DNA of 64,000 nt from Porodaedalea pini. Taxonomy: Eukaryota; Basidiomycota; Agaricomycetes; Hymenochaetales; Hymenochaetaceae. Below, in pieces: positions 13,140 through 23,832 of this stretch. Where the stretch lies: positions 62,001-126,000 of the forward strand of contig NBAY01000029.1 of assembly GCA_002794775.1 (NCBI GenBank), read 5' to 3'. Position numbers and translations under genes: made by a program. Every line of letters begins with the position of its first letter. The first letter of the stretch is position 1. Below the pieces are notes generated by a model. The model ran no database searches. It was not told where the DNA came from and saw only the letters and a program-made list of their open reading frames with translations.

Positions 13140-15430
13140 ATGCTCATTATATCCCAAAGAACATATGGCCTTAGTTTCTATGTGCTTGACAGATTTGTGA
13201 CCGAGGGAGAGGCAGGCAATGGTGGTGGGAGAAAGCAAAGTGCAACAACGCGTCAAGCATGTCTCGACATGTTTTCTAAGTCCGCATTTTCTAAGTCCGC
13301 TAAGTGGTGAATCTCGTCTAATGCTCGTGTCCTCGTTCTCTCATCATCAGCATCCTAACCCTCAAGAACCCACTTATTTAATCAAACAGCTGCATCTGTG
13401 TACTCCATCTCTCCTGTTAGTACTGCCTCTGCCTTCTCCCAATCCCCGCACCCACTCTCAGTGCTGCAGCAAGCGGCATCTCAACCGTTGAAACAGCCCC
13501 AAATCCCGAAGACATATATACCCTGCAAAAGCAAACTATGTGGTGTCCCTGGTCGGTGAGTCAAGCATTCCCATTATCGGTAACCTTCCAAGGCGCGCAC
13601 GCAAAGTCAATAGATAAATTGATTTTGTCCTGTTTCTGTAAACTGACGTGCTCAATTCTAGATCAAGCTGTGAAAATCCTGACCAAAATTTGGTGCCCCA
13701 AGAACATCCCGGTCGTCTTTTCGACTCAGAAAGATATCACGGTGGTGACAAAACAGTCGTTATCTCTCCCTTCTCAACTTCAACCACTAAAACGTCAATT
13801 GATCAACTTTCCTCACCCCATTCACCCATCACGCTTTCCTCGCCCCTTCCTCCTGCTGCCTCTGACCCACCACATGCTTCAACATTGACGTTAGCCATTT
13901 TCCCATCCGCCTTTCTCGCTGAGCATTTGGCAGCAGTGCCGCAACCATTGTGTCTGAGAAGGATCTCGTTCCGATCAAAACATTCATACAGGAGGTCCTC
14001 CGCCATTCACGCACAACATGCAGCGTCCTGCATTTGGCGCTCTCTACATCGAGGCGGTTAGAGGGAAGGTGCCGGAGCTCGTGGAAAAAGAGAGGCTCAG
14101 CACGGGAGTGAGAGGCGAGCCGGAATCAGATAAGAGGATCGTAAAGGAAGACGAGGCGTCTGCCTCATCGAAGGTGAATACCTCTTTGGACACGTCCAAC
14201 CTCTGCAGCCTTCTGACAGAACTGATGTCAATGGATCCATTCGATGCATCGTGTGGTAGACGGTTCTCCAAATGGACGCTTCATTTCTATTAACTCAGCA
14301 GATGCAGACTCAAAGGCAGTCTAATGACAAGCACTGTAAGATTCCAGCAAAACCACTCACGCCGCTGCCACCTCTGCCATCGCGGCTTCTTTGCCCGCAG
14401 TGCACCTTCCTCGCCGTGCTCATTCTAACATCAACATTCTTACAGGATCGATGCTATTCAAATCATTGGATGCTGTGAACGTGCACTCGGCAATGTGCTT
14501 GGGTGGCATCTCTGGGTCGGCAAGGGCTCTACGCCGCCACAGGAAGAGAACTCGCACAGTATGCAATGCACAAAAAGCGAGGGTACAATTGCATTTGGAT
14601 CAGCTCCGGTTTCTGCAATGCGCAACGCGACACACTTCCCGAGTCCACCCTTGTCAGACGCAGGCACAAGCCCGGAGTTTGGCCATGAGCAGGGATGGCA
14701 AGTAGAGCACTTGGATGTGCTGCGACGCTACCAGATGATGCGGCAATGCGGAGCGTGCTGCCCCGCTATCGATTCCCAGGATCGTTGCCATTCTCATTTG
14801 CAGGTCCACCTCTCGCGGTCATTGCAGCGCATCAGCACGCGGCACTCAGTGCACAGCAAACAATGCTTTCTTCTGCTTTCACATCACAAACGCTGTTGTC
14901 TTCCGATCTGACGCCTTTCCCAGTCGAAGAGCCAACACCACGCCTTTCATACTGGCTGCTCTGACTTGGTGAATCAATGTTCCAGACACCGAGTGTGGCG
15001 TTGTGCAGCTACAATTATAGTTATAGCTACAACAACAGCGCCAATGGTGTGTGGAGTACCGGACAGAGCACCGACTTGTCCGACTTGGGCTCTAGTGTCG
15101 GGTTTGAGGCCGTCGCAACACTGCCAGACATGCCTGTGGCCGTGCGGCTTGCAGGTGTGTCAGCTGATGGTGCCCAAGGCAATGCCATGGGCTCCAGCCT
15201 GGGTGTGGCGAAGGGCCACCAATTCAGACCCACCGACAAGTCAGACCCGGTTGCGTGATACATGCAGGTGCTCTCCGTGGGCAGTCTTGAGGACAGGACC
15301 GTGACCCGCGGCATAGGCGGAATTGGGAATGGAAACAGGATTAACAGTTAGGGACAGGTGTCCATGTCAATGCCCAGCTTCACGAGTGCTGGTCTCGAGC
15401 CTCAGTTTGGACTCGGTGGTTGTGAATAGG
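13140..15430 (+). pseudogene. Decayed coding-like region, family unknown
   Basis: Plus-strand frames at 13648-14061, 14018-14293, 14495-14911 and 14977-15258 follow one another with coding-like composition, but stops and frame changes separate them. Some are Ser/Asn/Tyr-rich, like the tail of a transcription factor. I do not recognise the family. It could be a diverged divergent neighbour of the HMG-box gene or a very intron-rich gene that I could not assemble. Confidence 0.3.
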
Positions 15431-16261
15431 CTGTTACTATTGAACCACTTCGGACTTGAACCAAACTGAACTGAACTTCCTAGAAATATCTGAAATATAA
15501 GTGGACTATCAGACAATAACACTAGTACTATGATGAATGCATTACACTTGAGACATTAGACTTCTGAAGGATATACAAGTGACATATAATATGAGAAAAA
15601 TAAATGTTCATTTCCTGTAAGCATCTATCTAAGCTGTATTTACCTTCTATCCTAATAAGTATCTGACATGCAGACTGACATACTGACACTGAACATATAA
15701 ACCTGTGAAGAGCCTTTCAGCTTCATTGTCAGGCATACTCAGTAGAATAGATACATTACAGCTTGGACATCAGACTTTTGGAGTGCATATAATCAGAATA
15801 CAAAATGATAAAAGTATAGTATATTTTTTGTAATTATCTATCTGTCTTGTATATGCCCTGTATTGCACCAAAACTCTTGTAATGAGCTTGTATCCGACTC
15901 GAAGACATTTTGGCACATGACAAGCTGACTAACAGACTTATATTACCTTACAAGGTGTACAAGGCTATACAGGCGACGTGACTTTTTCATGATGAAGTGC
16001 CGTCAGTTCATGAGCACACGTTAAATTGACCCTCTGACATGCCGACACACTGAGTGACTCACGTTTATGACCATGTTCAAAATAATTGCGACATGAAGAT
16101 CATTCACATATGTAGAGCTTCGTGAATGGACTTGAGGTGAGTAAAATCAGGAATAGGCCTACAGGTTGTTCTGACGACAGCGGGACCCCCTCTCTGGTTC
16201 ATGCCGACAGAGCTTGACAATGTTTTCACAGATACTAGCAAGCGCGTGTGGTCGTAAGGGA
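15431..16261. other. AT-rich intergenic
   Basis: Rich in short ACATTAGACTT/GACATCAGACTT-like words, suggesting old dispersed repeat. There is no frame above about 60 codons and no gene called. Confidence 0.4.
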
Positions 16262-16692
16262 TTACAGCCTTTTTCATAAGTCCTGTGACACGTGCATGTC
16301 ACGTGAAGTGAGCCGTGTCAGAGCCAAAGTGTTGAAAAATTAGAATGAATGCCTATTTTCTCTTTGAATTTTGCACAGTACCTGTTCATTAAGTACTCAA
16401 AAAAAAGGCACGGTTCTCAGGAGAAGAAATATGTAAAATAGGGAGCAATAAATTGACTGTGTAGGCAGGTGGAGATCAAACAAGTGCAACTGGTCTGTTC
16501 TCTCACCCATTTCCACTGAGATTCAAAAATTATGGCTCCCCTACATCTACCTGTAAAATTCTTTCCTGTGTCTGTAAATTAAGTATATGACTATACCAAC
16601 ATCTCCTGCAAGTTTGAAGCCAATCTATGCAGTATTCATGGTGCAGCAGCAAGATTTGTGTTCCACTTCAAGCTCTTTCCACCCTCCTTTTC
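16262..16692 (-). repeat. Left arm of foldback element, copy b
   Basis: The reverse complement of this segment (to 16656) matches 22964-23357 almost base for base and starts with the same terminus, TTACAGCC. Together the two arms form one long inverted-repeat element. Its short spacer (16657-16692 plus 22934-22963) was the target of the gypsy Element 1 insertion. Confidence 0.85.
16688..16692. repeat. Target site duplication of Element 1 (left)
   Basis: TTTTC directly precedes the TGTTAGG terminus at 16693 and is repeated at 22929-22933 directly after the TAACA terminus. A 5 bp duplication is what Ty3/gypsy integrases leave. Confidence 0.9.
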
Positions 16693-17105
16693 TGTTAGGC
16701 GGGAGCCCGGGAGACGACTCGGACTGGGCAGGCCTCGGCTGACAGTCGTCTGGGACGTGCTATACTCGAGCGTAGACTCGGGACACGCTTACTCAGGCTA
16801 GGTCGTCGCGGAGGTAAGAGGATTAATACAAGTCTAAACTAATACAAGGGGGACGAGTCTCACCTAGGTCGTCGCGGAGGTAAGAGGAAAAGCAGAACAA
16901 GGAGTTCATGCGATTCCTGAGACCTTATATAGCGACGACCGTGAGACTATATTACCTAACATTACATAACGAGTGGGAATGGAACGAATGAAGGTAGTGT
17001 GGGAATGATTGTGTAAGATGGGTAAATATAATGAAAAGGACGAATATAATAAAGGAAATGGTAAAAGGGAAAATAAAGGAAAAGGTGAAAGTTCAGGTTC
17101 TAACA
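16693..17105 (-). repeat. 3' LTR of Element 1
   Basis: 413 bp, with TGTTA...TAACA inverted termini. Identical to the 5' LTR at 22516-22928. Confidence 0.95.
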
Positions 17106-17118
17106 TTACCCCCCCTTC
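17106..17118 (-). promoter_or_regulatory. Polypurine tract of Element 1 with pol stop codon
   Basis: In element orientation the sequence is GAAGGGGGGG followed by TAA and then the LTR. The purine run primes plus-strand DNA synthesis. It also encodes the last two glycines of pol, and the TAA stop touches the LTR. Confidence 0.85.
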
Positions 17119-20100
17119 AAGGTTGGGCGTCCCGACCAACCATGATCGCGGTCGTCAGGCTCGGTGTCGACGAAGAGCGGACGGAGTCGTTGACGAGGGA
17201 TGTCGAGTTTCCGAGGTGCACCGGGATGTTTGAGGTAGAACTCAGCGATCACCTCCTTCGCGTTCTCGCCGAAGTCCGTCTCAGGCTGCCAAGTAGGTTC
17301 ATTGTAGCCGACCCACTTGACAAGGTACTGTAGTTTCCCTCGGTGCAGACGTGAGTCTAAGACTTCCTCGAGTTCGTATTCCTCCTCGTTGTCGACGATG
17401 TCTGGCGGCGGCGGCGGCGGTTGCTTCTGGCTTTCAAAGGACGGTTCGACGGCGGGTTTCAACAGGGCTTCGTTGAAGACAGGGTGGACCTTTTTCCATC
17501 GCTTCGGGAGTTTGAGCTTGTACGCGCTCGCTCCTACCTTGTCGACGATGTCAAAGGGGCCGTACCATTTGTCTGTGAGTTTCTTCGTCGGCAAGTCCGT
17601 ACTGATGTTTCGCCCGTCAAGGAAGACCTTGTCTCCAGCCTTGTACTCCACCGAAGCTCCTGCTGTCCGGTCATGGTAGCGCTTCATGTCCTCTGCTGCC
17701 TTGACTAGATTGTCCTTAGCAACGCGATGAGTCTCCTTGATGTGCTTGGCGAATTCTTCCGCCGACATGTTGGCAGAGGAAGTTCGTACGGTGTCGAAGC
17801 TCATAGGGTGACGTCCGGTGTTTGTGTAGAAGGGTGACATCCTTGTCGCTGAATGTTCGCGGTTGTTGTATGCGAACTCTGCGAGGGGGAGCCAGTCCTT
17901 CCAGTCCGATTGCCGATGATTGACGAAGAGCCGGAGGTACTGTTCAAGCTCTTGATTGACGCGTTCCGTCTGACCGTCCGTTTGTGGGTGGTATGCCGTT
18001 GACGGGTTGCCTTCAATGTGTAGGAGTTTGTATAGCTCCTTCATCATCGACGCATCGAACTGTGTGCCTCGGTCGTGGATGATCTTCTTCGGTAGGCCAT
18101 GGAGGCGGAAGACGTGGTCTCGGTATAACTGAGCCATGCCTTCCGCTGACAGTTTCGTCGTCGTCGGGATGGCATGCATCTGTTTCGAGAATCTGTCCAC
18201 GAAGACGCAGATTGCATTGTGTCCCTTAGAGTCCGGGAGTTCTCCGATTAGGTCGACCGTGACGATCTCCCAGGGACCTTCAGGGATCGCATTAGGATGA
18301 AGCGGTCTCGACCTCGACGTTCTTAAGGCTTTCGTCCGTTGGCAACAGTTGCATCCTCGGACGTATGTTCGGACATCGGAGAACATTGACGCCCACCAGA
18401 AGTCTCGACGTACCAGTTCGACCGTCTTCGACGATCCAGGATGTCCTGTCAGGGTCGAGTCGTGGTACTCCCGCAATACCGCTTCCTTCATCGTCGACGG
18501 CACGTACACCTTGCCTTTCATCCGCCACAACCTGTCGACCTTCACCATATTCGTCGGCCTCTCCGACTCGTCTTGCGCTCTCTGCGCCTCACCCACTCGT
18601 TCCAACATTTCATCACGCGACGTCCTTACCACCCCACGGTTCAGCCATTTCTCCTTGATGAACACGACGCCGTCATTGTCATCCTTGCCCTGATCATAGC
18701 CCGCCTTGCGTGACAGCAAGTCGGCCTTGCCCATTGTCTTCCCCGACTTGTGTTCGAGGTGGAAGTCGAATTCCTCGAGTTCGGTTCGCCAGCGAGCTTG
18801 ACGATAGCTCAGCTTCTGTGCTGACCTGAAGTAGGTGAGGTTGGCGTGGTCGGACCAGATTTCAATTTTGTGGCAAGCGCCAAGGAGGTATTGCCGCCAC
18901 TCCTTGAGCGCCGAAACGATCGCAAGCATCTCCTTGTCGTAGATCTCGTAGTTTCGTTCTGCCGGTTCAAGTGCCTCTGACCTGTAGGCGATCACCCTCC
19001 ACTTCCCTTCCTGCTTCTGCAACAACACACCACCGAGCGCAAAGTTCGACGAGTCCGCTTCTACGCGGAAAGGGCCCTCGTCATTGGCGATGGCTAGGAC
19101 TGGAGGTGAGCAGAGACGTCGTCTCAGCTCCTCGAACGCTTCCTGCTGTTCGGTCTCCCATACCCAGTCCTTCTTGCCCGTTAACGACGTCAACGGTCGG
19201 ACCACCTTGCTGTAGTCCTTAATAAACCGTCTCAGCCAGTTTCCCATGCCGAGGAACTGTTGCAGCTCCTTGAGGTTCCGTGGGACTGGCCAGTTCGCAA
19301 TCGCCTCCGTCTTTGCCGGGTCAGCCCTGATCTCTCCATTGCCGATGATGTGGCCGAGGTATTTGACGACCTTGGCGTCAAACTCGCACTTCTCCGGCTT
19401 CAGGTACAGGCCATTCTCTCGGAGGATCTGGAGTACGCGCCTCGACGTGTCGATATGCTCCTCAATGGTTTCTGAGAGGATCAGGATGTCGTCGAGGTAT
19501 ACGATGATCAAGTTCGCGTAGATTAGGTCCTTAAAGATGTGGTTGACAAAGGCCTGGAACGTGGCCGGCGCGTTGCAAAGACCAAAAAACATGACCGTCG
19601 GTTCGAAGAGGCCCATGTTCGTGCGAAACGCTGCTTTCCATTCGTCACCCTCGCGGATCCGGATATTGTAGTACCCCCAGCGAAGGTCAAGCTTAGTGAT
19701 GTATTTCGCTTTCTTGACCTTGTCGACGAGTTCGTCAATGAGAGGGAGGGGATACTTGTTCTTGATCGTACCGTCATTGAGCTTACGGTAATCCTGGATG
19801 GGGCGTAGCGATTTGTCGGCCTTCTTAATGAAGAAGAAGGGCGACGCCATGGGTGATATCGACCGTCGAATGCGACCTGACTTCAGGTTTTCATCAAGGA
19901 AGTCCTTGAGTGACTGCTGCTCAGTCGGCGTGAGCGGGTAGATCTTACAGTCGCTCGGTTTGAAGTCGGGCTTCAAGTCGATGACATGGTCCCAGGGTCA
20001 GTGTTCCGGCAGCTTCTCGAAACCTTTTTCGCTGAAAACGTCGGCGTAGTCGTTGAGGTATGCGGGCCAGGACGTCTTGTCCATTCGCATCTCACTCACC

Positions 20101-20600
20101 CTCCTCATCTGCTCCACCACCTTCTTCACCTCGCCTAGGTCCTCCACCGGCTCCCTCTCGATCGCACATTCTTCTGGACAGCGGGTGAATTCGATTGAGC
20201 CCGTTTTCCAGTCGACCTCCGGATTGTGACGTCGAAGCCAGTCGTACCCCAGGAAGATGTTCGATGACGCTAGGGACGTTACTGCGAGGACGATCTTCTC
20301 CCGATGATGGCCGATCATGAGTTCGACGTCAACGTACTCCTCGATCAATCCGGCCTCATTGTGCGTGCCATCGGCGTTCAGCACCGCGAGGGGTCGAATG
20401 TAGCGTTTCGTTTCCAACCCGTACCTCTCGACGAACCTGACGTCGATGCAGGATCCCGTGCATCCCGAATCCACAAGGGCATGCGCATCTACCTCTCTCG
20501 CCTCACCAGCTATTTCATGCTCGACGGTCAGGAGAAGGTCCAGCTGGCGTCCGCCAGTTCCTCTCATGAACAGTTGTTCGTACTCTTCATTCTTGTTCAC
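17106..20600 (-). pseudogene. pol: Element 1 pol polyprotein, one in-frame stop
   Basis: Pol of a chromodomain Ty3/gypsy element. Protease (D-S-G) and linker lie in 19998-20600, from the first ATG at 20600. The frame actually opens farther upstream and is entered by frameshift. A TGA at 19998-20000 replaces the CGA (Arg) present in Element 2. The frame then continues to 17106 with RT (Y-L-D-D-I), RNase H, an HHCC zinc-binding and D-D-35-E integrase, and a C-terminal chromodomain (W-V-G-Y-N-E-P-T-W-Q-P-E). A single CpG transition therefore separates this copy from an open frame of Element 2 length. The chromodomain would direct integration to histone-marked chromatin in known relatives. Confidence 0.95.
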
Positions 20601-20731
20601 ACCGGTGGAGACTTCGTAATCGGGAAAACCATCGACGTTGTTCGCATCTACGTATTGTACAAACGGTTGGTTATATTTTAGCGGATCCGGATTTGAAGTC
20701 TCTTGTTCTTCTCGGTCAGTCGCCCCGATGG

Positions 20732-21811
20732 TTACGCCTGACCATTCGCAAAACCCTGTGAGTCGACGACCTCTTCGTTATCGCCTTCTTCCTCCACATA
20801 GTCCTCCACCGTCGACCTCCGAGTGTCTACGACTTCCTCGAAGGCCGACTCCTTCATCGCTCCGAGCTCGTCGGCGAGGACACGACGTTCGCCTGGCGCC
20901 ATCAGTTCCAGCATGCGCTGGATGATCGGCTTCGCCTGTGGGCACTTGTCTTTAAAGTGGCCCAGCCCACCACAGATCCAGCACGCACGTCGTCGTTGTG
21001 CCTCGTTCATCGAGACGTCCATCGGTTGACCAGCGCCTCCAAAGGTGACGCCGGTCACATCGCGTCTGTCGACGTGAGGGGGCGCTACCTGACGGCGAGC
21101 TGGGGGTGCTTGTTGTGGTAGGCGAGGAGGGGGAAGAAAGGCGCGTCCTCGTTGGATAGCGCGAATCTGCTGTTCGCCGCGGTCTATTTCGATTGCCTTG
21201 TTCTTCCAATCCTCGTATTTCGTTGGGACTGGCGTCGACCTTAGCACTCCACGGACCACCTCGATGTTCATCGCCCGCTTGAGGCGATCGCAGATGACGC
21301 TGTCGTCTTTCAACTCGGCGCGCTTAATTATCACGTCGAACTTCTGGAAGAACTCGTCCGCGGTTAGGTCCTTCTGAACCTTATCTTGGAAATCCTTCAG
21401 CGCTTTCTCCTTGCGATTCGGGTCGTCGAACGAGGCGTCGAGTCGTTCCTGGAATCTTTCCCAGCTGTCGGTGAAGGTGACGATCCCCGACGTTGTCGAC
21501 TCCTCGACGTAGTTCTGCGCCCACGTTGCCGCATTACCACCCTTCAGGTAGGAGAGAGCTACATAAATCTTACTCTCTGACGTAGGGTATCGACTTGGAT
21601 TTGCGGATACAAAAAGGAGGACTTCACGTCTGAAGTCGAGGTAATCGTTGCCACCAGTGAATTCTCGTGGTCGGGCGACATCTATATTGGGGGTCGGGGG
21701 GTTAGCGGCCGCGACCGGTGCTGGGGCGTTGTTCGCCTGATGGGCGAAGGCATTCGCAACGATGGCCGCGATCTGCGCCATTTGCTGTTGGCTGAAACCT
21801 TCTGCTGACAT
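20732..21811 (-). CDS. gag: Element 1 Gag, intact
   Basis: 359 aa from the ATG at 21811; an open GTG codon precedes it. This is the structural protein of the virus-like particle, acting in the cytoplasm. The retrotransposon gag domain covers roughly residues 50-220. A zinc knuckle C-x2-C-x4-H-x4-C (C-W-I-C-G-G-L-G-H-F-K-D-K-C) lies near residue 290 and would bind the element RNA. The stop TAA is at 20732-20734. It is intact, whereas the Element 2 copy carries a TGA. Codon 137 equivalent is CAA here. Confidence 0.93.
   Translation of the reverse strand: MSAEGFSQQQMAQIAAIVANAFAHQANNAPAPVAAANPPTPNIDVARPREFTGGNDYLDFRREVLLFVSANPSRYPTSESKIYVALSYLKGGNAATWAQNYVEESTTSGIVTFTDSWERFQERLDASFDDPNRKEKALKDFQDKVQKDLTADEFFQKFDVIIKRAELKDDSVICDRLKRAMNIEVVRGVLRSTPVPTKYEDWKNKAIEIDRGEQQIRAIQRGRAFLPPPRLPQQAPPARRQVAPPHVDRRDVTGVTFGGAGQPMDVSMNEAQRRRACWICGGLGHFKDKCPQAKPIIQRMLELMAPGERRVLADELGAMKESAFEEVVDTRRSTVEDYVEEEGDNEEVVDSQGFANGQA
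20750..20756 (-). promoter_or_regulatory. Predicted -1 ribosomal frameshift site, Element 1
   Basis: In gag frame the heptamer reads G-GGT-TTT, which fits X-XXY-YYZ. A GGTCAG...CTGACC hairpin follows about six nt downstream. The pol frame is -1 relative to gag and overlaps its end. The same signal is conserved in Element 2. Confidence 0.75.
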
Positions 21812-22503
21812 CACGGGTTCGGGTGTCGAAGGTTCTGGAGGAGTCGGCGGTGAGGGGTCTCTGTTGGTTTCGCGGTAAGGACCTGGGGTCGGTGGTAGGT
21901 TGACCGTAGACGTTGACGGTGCAGGTGACGACGGAGCGGCTGGGGGCCACCTTGCTCTCCTCCCTCGTTCGTCTGATGAATACCAGCTGCGCCGGATTTC
22001 ACTCCACCAGATGTCGTGAGTGACGCCGCTATTATTGGTCGCGACGTAGCTTGGTCGGTCTGGATCCCAACGGGCTGAAGCAGGAAGGGCCCGTTGCTGT
22101 TCGTCGGTGAGATCTATTTTGACGTTGGCGGAGGGACAGGGATCGGTTGCGCGTTTGATCCGGGGTTACGCCAACGTTGAGCGGGTTCGTCAGCGAAGTT
22201 GATGACGAGGCGGTAGGATCCGAGTGAGATTACAAACGAGATTGTCGTCGAAGTTTGGACTCGTCTTGTTACCCACGTCCACGTTAGGTGCGTGCTCCAC
22301 CAGAGGCTAATTCGTAGAGCCAGGGTCGGGAAATGTCGGTTGATATATTTACATAATACACGAACGTCCGAAAACGTCCGGGCAGGGTTGAGGGTTGTCG
22401 TTTAGGGGGTTTACACGTCAAGTCCGTCGAGGGGAGCGCTCCTCTAGACCGAGTGAAGGCGAGTCGACAGCGACGACTTACGCTGGGGATGAGCCTGGGT
22501 GAG

Positions 22504-22514
22504 GTTCTGCTTTT
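22504..22514 (-). promoter_or_regulatory. Self-priming primer binding site, Element 1
   Basis: One base after the 5' LTR, the element reads AAAAGCAGAAC. This is exactly complementary to GTTCTGCTTTT inside the LTR (minus strand, 22711-22721), about 33 nt after a TATATAA box (22748-22754) where transcription should begin. Tf1/sushi elements are known to prime with the first 11 nt of their own mRNA. No tRNA CCA complement (TGG) is present. Confidence 0.85.
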
Positions 22515-22515
22515 A

Positions 22516-22928
22516 TGTTAGGCGGGAGCCCGGGAGACGACTCGGACTGGGCAGGCCTCGGCTGACAGTCGTCTGGGACGTGCTATACTCGAGCGTAGAC
22601 TCGGGACACGCTTACTCAGGCTAGGTCGTCGCGGAGGTAAGAGGATTAATACAAGTCTAAACTAATACAAGGGGGACGAGTCTCACCTAGGTCGTCGCGG
22701 AGGTAAGAGGAAAAGCAGAACAAGGAGTTCATGCGATTCCTGAGACCTTATATAGCGACGACCGTGAGACTATATTACCTAACATTACATAACGAGTGGG
22801 AATGGAACGAATGAAGGTAGTGTGGGAATGATTGTGTAAGATGGGTAAATATAATGAAAAGGACGAATATAATAAAGGAAATGGTAAAAGGGAAAATAAA
22901 GGAAAAGGTGAAAGTTCAGGTTCTAACA
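22516..22928 (-). repeat. 5' LTR of Element 1
   Basis: 413 bp, identical to 16693-17105. It contains the TATATAA box at 22748-22754 (minus strand) and the predicted RNA start at about 22721. Confidence 0.95.
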
Positions 22929-22933
22929 TTTTC

Positions 22934-23357
22934 TCACAACAGGTCTTGCAGAGTAGAACACAAATCTTGCTGTTGGACCATGAATACTGAATGGATTGGC
23001 TTCAAACTTTCAGGAGATGTTGGTATAGTCATATACTTAATTTACAGACACAGGAAAGAATTTTACAGGTAGATGTAGGGGAGCCATAATTTTTGAATCT
23101 CAGTGGAAATGGGTGAGAGAACAGACCAGCTGCACTTGTTTGATCTCCACCTGCCTACACAATCAATTTATTGCTCCCTATTTTACATATTTCTTCTCCT
23201 GAGAACAGTGCCTTTTTTTTTGAGTACTTAATGAACAGGTACTGTGCAGAATTCACAGAGAAAATAGGCATTCATTCTAATTTTTCGACACTTTGGTTCT
23301 GACGCGGCTCATTTCACGTGACATGCACGTGTCGCAGGACTTATGAAAAAGGCTGTA
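22934..23357 (+). repeat. Right arm of foldback element, copy c
   Basis: Matches 1-396 directly and 16262-16656 inverted. Ends in GGCTGTAA at 23357. See copy b for the relation to Element 1. Confidence 0.85.
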
Positions 23358-23428
23358 ATAGAGACGTACTTCTCACGAATTGTTCAAACATCTAGCTCAT
23401 GCTAGTTCATCAGCCCCAGGGAAAAATA

Positions 23429-23720
23429 GCAATTGTGATATAGAATCATATAGAGTGAGATCTAACCAGAAATCGACATCGAGTGGAAATCGAGTGTGGG
23501 ACGTTTTCATATTGTGATATCAAATGGTCATCAAAAGTACAAATTTTAAGGCTGCGAAGAGGCTCGATTTCACTCGTTTCTACTCAATTTTCAAATTACA
23601 AACATCGAGTGATTTCGAGTGGTATCAGATTTCACAACATAAAAGTGTCCAGCACTCGATTTCATTCGATGCTCATTTGATGGTGATATTTCACTCGATC
23701 CGACTCGATGCCACAATTGC
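23429..23720. mobile_element. Putative mariner-like MITE
   Basis: About 292 bp bounded by GCAATTGTG and its reverse complement CACAATTGC, each flanked by TA. TA duplications are typical of Tc1/mariner-type insertions. Inside, the word ATCGAGTG and its complement recur many times in both directions. There is no coding capacity. It ends about 110 bp before the P450 start codon. Confidence 0.55.
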
Positions 23721-23832
23721 TAATTTGCACTGGGCATCAGCATCTGCAAGAATAGGCAATTCCTCTGGCGCTGCATCAAAGTATGAAAATCAGCGAGCTT
23801 CTATCATCTGGTGTTCCTTAGTCCTGACCACA

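Larger units (their letters stand above)
16693..22928 (-). mobile_element. Ty3/gypsy chromovirus-type LTR retrotransposon, Element 1
   Basis: 6236 bp element in minus orientation, with two 413 bp LTRs (16693-17105 and 22516-22928) that I find identical base for base, and a TTTTC target duplication. Order in the element's own direction: 5' LTR, self-priming PBS, leader of about 0.7 kb, gag, -1 frameshift signal, pol (protease, RT, RNase H, integrase, chromodomain), polypurine tract, 3' LTR. Identical LTRs mean a very recent insertion. Pol is nonetheless broken by one TGA (19998-20000), so the copy is either newly dead or was moved in trans. A sister copy sits at 56706-62949. Confidence 0.97.

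Noticed and set aside
18349..19808. Plus-strand ORFs across Element 1 pol
   Set aside because: Antisense shadows of the RT/integrase coding frame.
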